Below are positions 25,609-30,262 of a stretch of DNA of 30,262 nucleotides, piece after piece. The stretch is taken from NCBI GenBank assembly GCA_964624465.1, contig CAZUZD010000033.1:1-30262 (forward strand), read 5' to 3'. The position numbers and the translations under genes are program-made. The first letter of the stretch is position 1; every line of letters starts with the position of its first letter. The notes beneath the pieces were generated by a model. The model was given only the letters and a program-made list of their open reading frames with translations, did not search any database and was not told the DNA's origin. The DNA is from CAZUZD01 sp964624465. GTDB taxonomy: Bacteria; Planctomycetota; Planctomycetia; Isosphaerales; Isosphaeraceae.

Positions 25609-26004
25609 TCACACCCGGGCGAGGATCTCGAGCCAGTCGCCCAGACTCTCCGCAACCCGGCGAGAGTCCTCGAACACGTGCCCGTCCCCATCCAGTAAGT
25701 ACCAGGCCTGCACCGTCTCACTCTCCCCGAACGGGATGCGAAACAGCACCGGATCGTCGCTCTGGTACCCCGGCAGGCCCGGGCACCGTCGCACGAGCTT
25801 CACAGCGGCCCTCGCGTCATGGAGCTTGAACCACCCTTCGGACGTGCGAAATCGCCCGCCGCCGAACTCCGCGAACGTGCGGATCACAGCCGGGAACGGC
25901 ACCAGTCCGGCCTGTTCCAGCAGGCTGGCCATCACACCGGCCGATTGAGGTCGCCCGCCCGCGTCTTCCCACCGCAGCCGCTGCCTGACGATCTCGCTGG
26001 GCAT
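25609..26004 (-). CDS. SUKH-like (SMI1/KNR4-type) protein, 131 aa
   Basis: ATG at 26004 (MPSEIVRQRLRWEDAGG) is preferred; an in-frame GTG at 26046 would add 14 residues. Neither has a strong ribosome site. The middle segment LLEQAGLVPFPAVIRTFAEFGGGRF and the ending WYLLDGDGHVFEDSRRVAESL, followed by DWLEILARV, resemble the pattern of the SUKH superfamily, small proteins that often act as immunity partners of toxins. Family assignment is from remembered motif layout only. No toxin gene is visible beside it. It lies on the host side of the tRNA fragment at 26200, immediately next to the presumed integration site. Confidence 0.6.
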   Translation of the reverse strand: MPSEIVRQRLRWEDAGGRPQSAGVMASLLEQAGLVPFPAVIRTFAEFGGGRFRTSEGWFKLHDARAAVKLVRRCPGLPGYQSDDPVLFRIPFGESETVQAWYLLDGDGHVFEDSRRVAESLGDWLEILARV

Positions 26005-26086
26005 GACGCTGCACCGACGGGCGTCTTGGTGCGGTCCGGCTCTCACGCCATCAGGTCATGAGGCGGTGACCGATGCGGCACGGACA

Positions 26087-26100
26087 TCCTGAAATCAGGA
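26087..26100. promoter_or_regulatory. Small palindrome TCCTGA-aa-TCAGGA
   Basis: A perfect 6-bp dyad (26087-26100) 83 nt upstream of the SUKH-like gene on its leader side. It is short, but isolated and perfect, so it could be an operator. Nothing else supports it. Confidence 0.2.
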
Positions 26101-26171
26101 CGGACCGGATAATGCCCCGGGTCCACGACCGGGAGGCAAGATCGCTCGAACTGTCACTGTCAGGCAATGCA

Positions 26172-26186
26172 GACTCGTTGTGAGTC
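26172..26186 (-). terminator. Short hairpin downstream of the tRNA fragment
   Basis: GACTC-gttgt-GAGTC at 26172-26186, 14 nt beyond the 3' end of the tRNA-Lys remnant in its direction of transcription. It may be the old terminator of the original tRNA-Lys gene, left on the host side when the gene was split. The stem is only 5 bp. Confidence 0.3.
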
Positions 26187-26199
26187 CGATGCTGACCAG

Positions 26200-27314
<1,115 letters not shown>

Positions 27315-27608
27315 TCAGTCATCGGGCCGTTCGGCCCTCCGACCGGGGTACAGCACGTCCAGACGGTGCTCGGGGAGCTCGTCCAGGGTCTCGGCCAGCT
27401 CGATCAGGTCACCGACCTGACACCGGAAATAACGCGCAAGCGTTTCTATATGTGCAGTATTTGTCACAATGCGCCGGCCGGTATTCGCCATCGTGCTCAG
27501 GCACTGTCGAGAGATCCCGGTAGCCCGAGCGACATCAATCCAAGTCAAGGCTGTGTCATCGGTTCGGTTCTTCTCGGCTAGCCGTTCTTTCAAGCGGAAT
27601 CTGAGCAT
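27315..27608 (-). CDS. XRE/Cro-family HTH regulator, 97 aa
   Basis: ATG at 27608 (MLRFRLKERLAEKN), with GAGG about 10 nt upstream; the 36 extra upstream codons in the open frame read through the intergenic dyad and are not needed. Residues about 5-70 form a Cro/CI-type helix-turn-helix of the HTH_26 kind: TWIDVARATGISRQCLSTMANTG is the recognition region, and YFRCQVGDLIEL is the usual end of such domains. The C-terminal tail (about 74-97) is charged. It is transcribed divergently from the HTH gene at 27794 with 185 bp between them, the normal layout of a repressor and its controlled gene in integrative elements and phages. Base composition is lower in GC than the host-side genes. Confidence 0.8.
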   Translation of the reverse strand: MLRFRLKERLAEKNRTDDTALTWIDVARATGISRQCLSTMANTGRRIVTNTAHIETLARYFRCQVGDLIELAETLDELPEHRLDVLYPGRRAERPDD

Positions 27609-27650
27609 CCTTGAAAATCCTCGAGAAAGCAGCTTGATTTTTTCGTCTCG

Positions 27651-27681
27651 AATAGTGACGCTATGCCTGTGCGTCGCGATT
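27651..27681. promoter_or_regulatory. Imperfect dyad in the divergent XRE/HTH control region
   Basis: AATAGTGACGC (27651-27661) and GCGTCGCGATT (27671-27681) are inverted copies agreeing at 9 of 11 positions, separated by 9 nt. The site lies in the 185-bp gap between the divergent regulator genes, 43 nt from the XRE start, so it is a good candidate operator for the XRE protein. Confidence 0.5.
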
Positions 27682-27793
27682 AGTACGAAGTTACCGGGCC
27701 GGAGTCCAGTGGTCAAGGCCCGCGGCTCGCCGAGGACCGGGCAGCGTCCGGGTTCATCGCACCGGCTCGATCGGGCAGCGGAAGGGGGAAATC

Positions 27794-28021
27794 TTGACGG
27801 TTCAGGAAGTTGCTAAACGGCTGGAGGTCTCGGTCGCACTGGCCTACCGACTGATCGCCTCGGGGCGACTGCGCTGCTACCGCCACGGGATGGGCCGAGG
27901 GTCGATTCGGGTGAGCTCGGAGCAGCTCGAGGCCTACTGTGCATCGGTCGAGCAAGCTCCCGCGCCGCGTCAGCAACCTCCGGCGGTTCGATGCCCTCGG
28001 CTCCAGCACCTGAAACTCTGA
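27794..28021 (+). CDS. Excisionase-type HTH protein (HTH_17-like), 75 aa
   Basis: TTG start at 27794 with a strong AGGGGG ribosome site 6 nt upstream. The sequence TVQEVAKRLEVSVALAYRLIASGRLRCYRHGMGRGSIRVSSEQLEAY (about 2-48) is a typical MerR-like winged HTH found in excisionases and in small DNA-binding proteins of mobile elements. Residues after about 50 are a Pro/Gln-rich tail of no recognisable kind. It could be the directionality factor for excision of the element bounded by the tRNA-Lys fragment, or a transcription factor for the genes downstream. A strong hairpin with a T-rich 3' side follows 45 nt after the stop, so it is probably a separate transcription unit. Confidence 0.75.
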   Translation: MTVQEVAKRLEVSVALAYRLIASGRLRCYRHGMGRGSIRVSSEQLEAYCASVEQAPAPRQQPPAVRCPRLQHLKL

Positions 28022-28066
28022 CGATCAACCAAACCCAGTCACGGGTGGGCCGGAAGGCTTACCTTG

Positions 28067-28097
28067 GCCCCCGTCCCGGTGGCGGCCGGGCGGGGGC
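28067..28097 (+). terminator. Rho-independent terminator after the HTH gene
   Basis: gcccccgtcccgg (28067-28079) pairs with ccgggcgggggc (28086-28097) over 12 bp with a single bulged base and a 6-nt loop, followed by ttctcatttc. It lies 45 nt after the stop of the excisionase-type HTH gene. Confidence 0.65.
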
Positions 28098-28104
28098 TTC
28101 TCAT

Positions 28105-28125
28105 TTCAAGCGAGGCCCGCTTGAA
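28105..28125. promoter_or_regulatory. Perfect 8-bp palindrome TTCAAGCG-aggcc-CGCTTGAA
   Basis: A perfect dyad with a 5-nt centre lying between the terminator at 28067-28097 and the start of the two-gene operon at 28166, where an operator would be expected. The half-site with one extra base, TTTCAAGCG, recurs at 27588-27596 inside the start of the XRE gene. Confidence 0.45.
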
Positions 28126-28165
28126 CCAAGGCACGTGACGAACAGCGTTCCAACAGGCGAGGTCG

Positions 28166-28915
28166 ATGCCCGAACCACCACCCGAACCCGTACTCGTGGT
28201 CCTCGAGTCATTACACAACCTTATCAACCTGAATCAAATTCACCTCTACGAAGGGATTACCAAGGTCCCCTTTGTCTTTTTCGACGTCCCGGATCGGCCG
28301 TCCGGCCATTTCGCCCTGTTCGCCCCCTCCAGCCGGCACTGGCTGGCCGCGTATGCGTACGACCTGACCCGCAAACCGCTCTCGGAACCCGTACTCCGAC
28401 AGATTTGCAACGTGCTGGCCGGGCGAGCCTTGGCCACGAGGCTTGGAACCGCGCCGGATGAAGCCTTGACTCGGATGCTCGACTCCGAGCCCGTGCTGGC
28501 GGCCGTCGTGGAATTCATGCAGTCGAAGGGGCTGGAATACACAGCCAGGATGGAGGCATTCCAGAAAGAACTGCAAAAATTCGCGGGAGAGCATGGACTG
28601 CTGAAGAGGTATGGCAAGCGGTTCCCGGGCGCGGCCAACACACTCAGCAGGCAGCTCCGCCTGCTCCAGCCGGCGCTGGCCAGGCTGGGAATCAACGTGA
28701 AAATCGTCCGGCGGGACGGATCGTACATCACTCTGAGCCGACGAGCGGACGATCCCGATGGGCCGTCGTCCGAGGCATCGTCCGGGCATAAGACCAATCC
28801 AATTAACGACATCGGGCCAGAGAGCGATGGAGATGGCTTACTCGCTCAGCTCGAAAAACGGCGGCGCCGAACGGCCAAGGAGCACGAGGGAGACGACAAT
28901 GGTAATGAAGGCTAG
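28166..28915 (+). CDS. Hypothetical protein with C-terminal winged-helix-like segment, 249 aa
   Basis: ATG at 28166 with GGCGAGG just upstream. I do not recognise the N-terminal half (about 1-105), which has an alternating hydrophobic pattern (HLYEGITKVPFVFFDVPD) and no transmembrane segment. Residues about 110-192 (FQKELQKFAGEHGLL, FPGAANTLSRQLRLLQPAL, GINVKIVRR-GSYITLSR) follow the layout of the small winged-helix domain often found at the end of replication and primase-type proteins of phages and islands, so DNA binding is likely. The tail is charged and probably disordered. Its stop overlaps the next gene by 17 nt, so the two are one operon and probably act together, plausibly in replication of the element. 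Function is inference. Confidence 0.75.
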   Translation: MPEPPPEPVLVVLESLHNLINLNQIHLYEGITKVPFVFFDVPDRPSGHFALFAPSSRHWLAAYAYDLTRKPLSEPVLRQICNVLAGRALATRLGTAPDEALTRMLDSEPVLAAVVEFMQSKGLEYTARMEAFQKELQKFAGEHGLLKRYGKRFPGAANTLSRQLRLLQPALARLGINVKIVRRDGSYITLSRRADDPDGPSSEASSGHKTNPINDIGPESDGDGLLAQLEKRRRRTAKEHEGDDNGNEG

Positions 28916-29744
28916 CGTTCAGAAGATTACCCAGACGTGGAGCCCCCGGTCGTGGGACCAGATCATCGGGAATGCCGGGCTCAAAAGGCACTTCCGGCGA
29001 ATCGTTCAGGTCCATCACGATGCCATCCGCACCGGACAGGTCCCGGGGATCTGGCACTCGGCACATCTCCTGACCGGGCCGAGCCGTAGTGGGAAGACCG
29101 CCGCGGTGGAGTTCCTGGTCCGGTGCCTTGCCTGTACCAGCTTGGACACCCTGACCCTCGACCCTTGCGACGGTTCCTGCAAGGGCTGCACGGGAACCGA
29201 TCGAGGGAAGTACGGCGATACCGGGTTGTTCGCGGCTTTCCGCCAGCAGGCCGGCCTGAAGGTCGTGTGCCCTCACTTAATCGATTGCACGAAAATCGAC
29301 TCCAGGCCACAGCTTGAGGCCAAATTGGCTCCGCTCAGGGATGCTGACACCACGCACGAAGTCCACGTTCCCTATTTTGACGAGGTGCATCGACTGGTGA
29401 AGCACAGGCTCGACGAGTGCCTGCTCAAGGAAGTCGAGCAACGGAAGAGCATGTGGATCTTCTCGACCGCAAAGCCATCTGAACTCGAAGACATGTTCGT
29501 AAACAGGTCAATAATGATCGAGACCCAGCTTCCTACGGCCGAAGAGATGGCAAACTGGCTCGTGGACCGGTGTGAAGAAGACGGGATCCGCTGGGAGCCC
29601 CTGGCGATTCAGCGAGTAGTCGAACTTAGCAATCGCGTCGTCGGGCTTGCCCTCAAGCCTCTGGTGATTGCGTCGCTCGAGCCTGAGGTGGGGCTGACCT
29701 TGGACCTCGTCGAGCGGCGGTGGAAAGTCCGACCCACCGAGTGA
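28899..29744 (+). CDS. DnaX-like AAA+ clamp-loader-type ATPase, 281 aa
   Basis: ATG at 28899 (MVMKASVQKITQTW) has GAGGGAG at ideal distance; a longer open frame to 28758 overlaps the upstream gene and is unnecessary. The N-terminus SWDQIIGNAGLKRHFRRIV resembles the start of clamp-loader subunits. Walker A is GPSRSGKT (60-67), a cysteine cluster C79, C90, C94, C97 matches the zinc module of DNA polymerase III gamma/tau (C-x8-C-x2-C-x2-C there, slightly longer here), Walker B is YFDEVHRL (D161, E162), and sensor-1-like IFSTAKPSELEDMF follows near 187-200. The lid helices occupy about 212-265. It lacks the C-terminal oligomerisation and tau regions of housekeeping DnaX. It probably loads or remodels a replication factor for the mobile element; another AAA+ role, such as defence, cannot be excluded. 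Confidence 0.82.
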   Translation: MVMKASVQKITQTWSPRSWDQIIGNAGLKRHFRRIVQVHHDAIRTGQVPGIWHSAHLLTGPSRSGKTAAVEFLVRCLACTSLDTLTLDPCDGSCKGCTGTDRGKYGDTGLFAAFRQQAGLKVVCPHLIDCTKIDSRPQLEAKLAPLRDADTTHEVHVPYFDEVHRLVKHRLDECLLKEVEQRKSMWIFSTAKPSELEDMFVNRSIMIETQLPTAEEMANWLVDRCEEDGIRWEPLAIQRVVELSNRVVGLALKPLVIASLEPEVGLTLDLVERRWKVRPTE

Positions 29745-30096
29745 CCTCGCCTGACGGAAACTGGCCGGCCCGCGGGTGCAGGATGCACCCGTGGCCGTTC
29801 GGTCGCCGTGGCGAAGAGAGGGCACGATGTCTCCTTCCAGGGCCCCGACCGGAGGGCCGGGAGGCTCGCAATCATTCCGGTGTCATGAGCGTCGATCCGT
29901 CGCTAGCGAAGAGTTATCCCTACCACCGCCCCGGCAACCAGCCTATCACTGCTCCAGTCGAAAAGCGGCGAGTCGCCGCCCTCTGGTCCCACCAGAGCCC
30001 GGGCTCCTCGAACTCGTCCGGCGGGGATGGGAAGAGGCGGTCAAGGCCCGACCGCTGCACTTCACGAAGCCGGTCTTGGTGTGGGTCGTGCAGACT
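29745..30096. other. 352 bp between the clamp-loader-like gene and the IS end
   Basis: No gene is firmly supported. One plus-strand frame contains PGLLELVRRGWEEAVKARPL and continues HFTKPVLVWVVQT before running into the insertion-sequence end, which looks protein-like and might be the tail-less remnant of a gene split by the IS, but its N-terminal part is poor in composition. A hairpin follows the upstream gene (29770-29794). Confidence 0.4.
29770..29794 (+). terminator. Hairpin after the two-gene operon
   Basis: ccgcgggtgca (29770-29780) pairs with tgcacccgtgg (29784-29794) over 11 bp including one G-U pair, around a 3-nt loop, 25 nt after the stop of the DnaX-like gene. No T-run follows (ccgttcgg), so it is a probable rather than certain terminator. 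Confidence 0.5.
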
Positions 30097-30262
30097 GGGT
30101 TCTGTAAATTCGTGTGGCCTTGAAGCGGCGGGCCACCGCCGGTTCCCTCGGAAGGTGCCAACCAACCCGAGGGAGACGACCGACGATGACCCACCAGTTG
30201 CAGACTTCCGCCCTGGATCAGATCACGGAACTGCTCGCCGAGAACGGCTTCGACGGCCTGGC
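30097..30262 (+). mobile_element. Left end of an IS256-family insertion sequence (partial)
   Basis: The presumed left terminal sequence begins near 30097 (gggttctgtaaattcgtgtg), a form similar to IS256-family ends, and is followed about 90 nt later by the start of a Mutator/IS256-type transposase. The right end, inverted repeat partner and target duplication lie outside the window, so the exact boundary is uncertain by several bases. Confidence 0.6.
30186..30262 (+). CDS. IS256-family transposase, N-terminal part only
   Basis: ATG at 30186 preceded by GAGGGAGACGAC; 25 codons are in the window. MTHQLQTSALDQITELLAEN followed by GFDGL matches the N-terminal pattern of IS256 (Mutator-type) transposases, where a leading helix with ITELLAE-G-DGLA precedes the LLNEAM region. 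The DDE catalytic domain is beyond the window edge, so activity cannot be judged. Confidence 0.7.
   Translation, partial: MTHQLQTSALDQITELLAENGFDGL

Noticed and set aside
14448..25721. A minus-strand open frame of 3,757 codons antisense to the giant exoprotein gene
   Set aside because: Its product is made of Val/Ala/Gly/Arg/Asp-rich text without any domain, and it mirrors the codon bias of the plus-strand gene, whose frame has clear Asp boxes, P domains and FG-GAP repeats. It is a GC-driven shadow.

Overview
The window reads as chromosomal DNA of a very GC-rich planctomycete, most likely of the Isosphaeraceae type. The best clues are a 3,434-residue exoprotein that carries the planctomycete LEPR-XLL N-terminal motif (LEPRSLM), very large multi-PAS signalling kinases, and strong GC preference at third codon positions. 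This placement is inference from gene content; no marker gene is present.

Left part (1-14.4 kb). The 3' tip of an unidentified plus-strand gene converges on a small minus-strand hypothetical gene across a shared hairpin. Then comes a minus-strand signalling block, in transcription order: a membrane PAS-rich hybrid histidine kinase with a receiver (11274-7543), a CheB-CheR-PAS-GAF-HisKA_3 kinase (7220-1788), and a NarL/LuxR-type response regulator (1785-1132). The regulator starts 2 nt after the kinase stop, so these two form an obvious kinase/regulator pair. Upstream on the same strand is an ABC exporter half-transporter fused to an N-terminal PH-like and zinc-ribbon segment and to a C-terminal DUF1854-like domain (14296-11483).

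Middle (14.3-25.4 kb). A 736-nt divergent spacer holds a sigma70-like promoter, clustered palindromes and a spaced direct repeat. It leads into one 10.3-kb gene for a giant exported protein built from Asp-box beta-propellers, two proprotein-convertase P domains, about five Ig-like repeats and about five FG-GAP calcium repeats. A 17-bp perfect hairpin follows it.

Right part (25.6-30.3 kb). After a minus-strand gene of SUKH-like appearance lies a 3' fragment of a tRNA-Lys(CTT) gene on the minus strand (26200-26247), lacking the D-arm and 5' acceptor strand. This is the expected scar (att site) of an element integrated in a tRNA gene. By its polarity the element lies to the right, from about 26.25 kb to beyond the window. 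The cargo agrees: phased short repeats beside the att site, a divergent XRE regulator/excisionase-type HTH pair with a dyad between them, a two-gene operon encoding a winged-helix-like protein and a DnaX-like AAA+ clamp-loader ATPase, and the left end of an IS256-family element running off the window. No integrase is visible; it would have to lie outside the window.

Most long reading frames on the opposite strands of these genes, including one over 11 kb, are GC-driven shadows and are not annotated.
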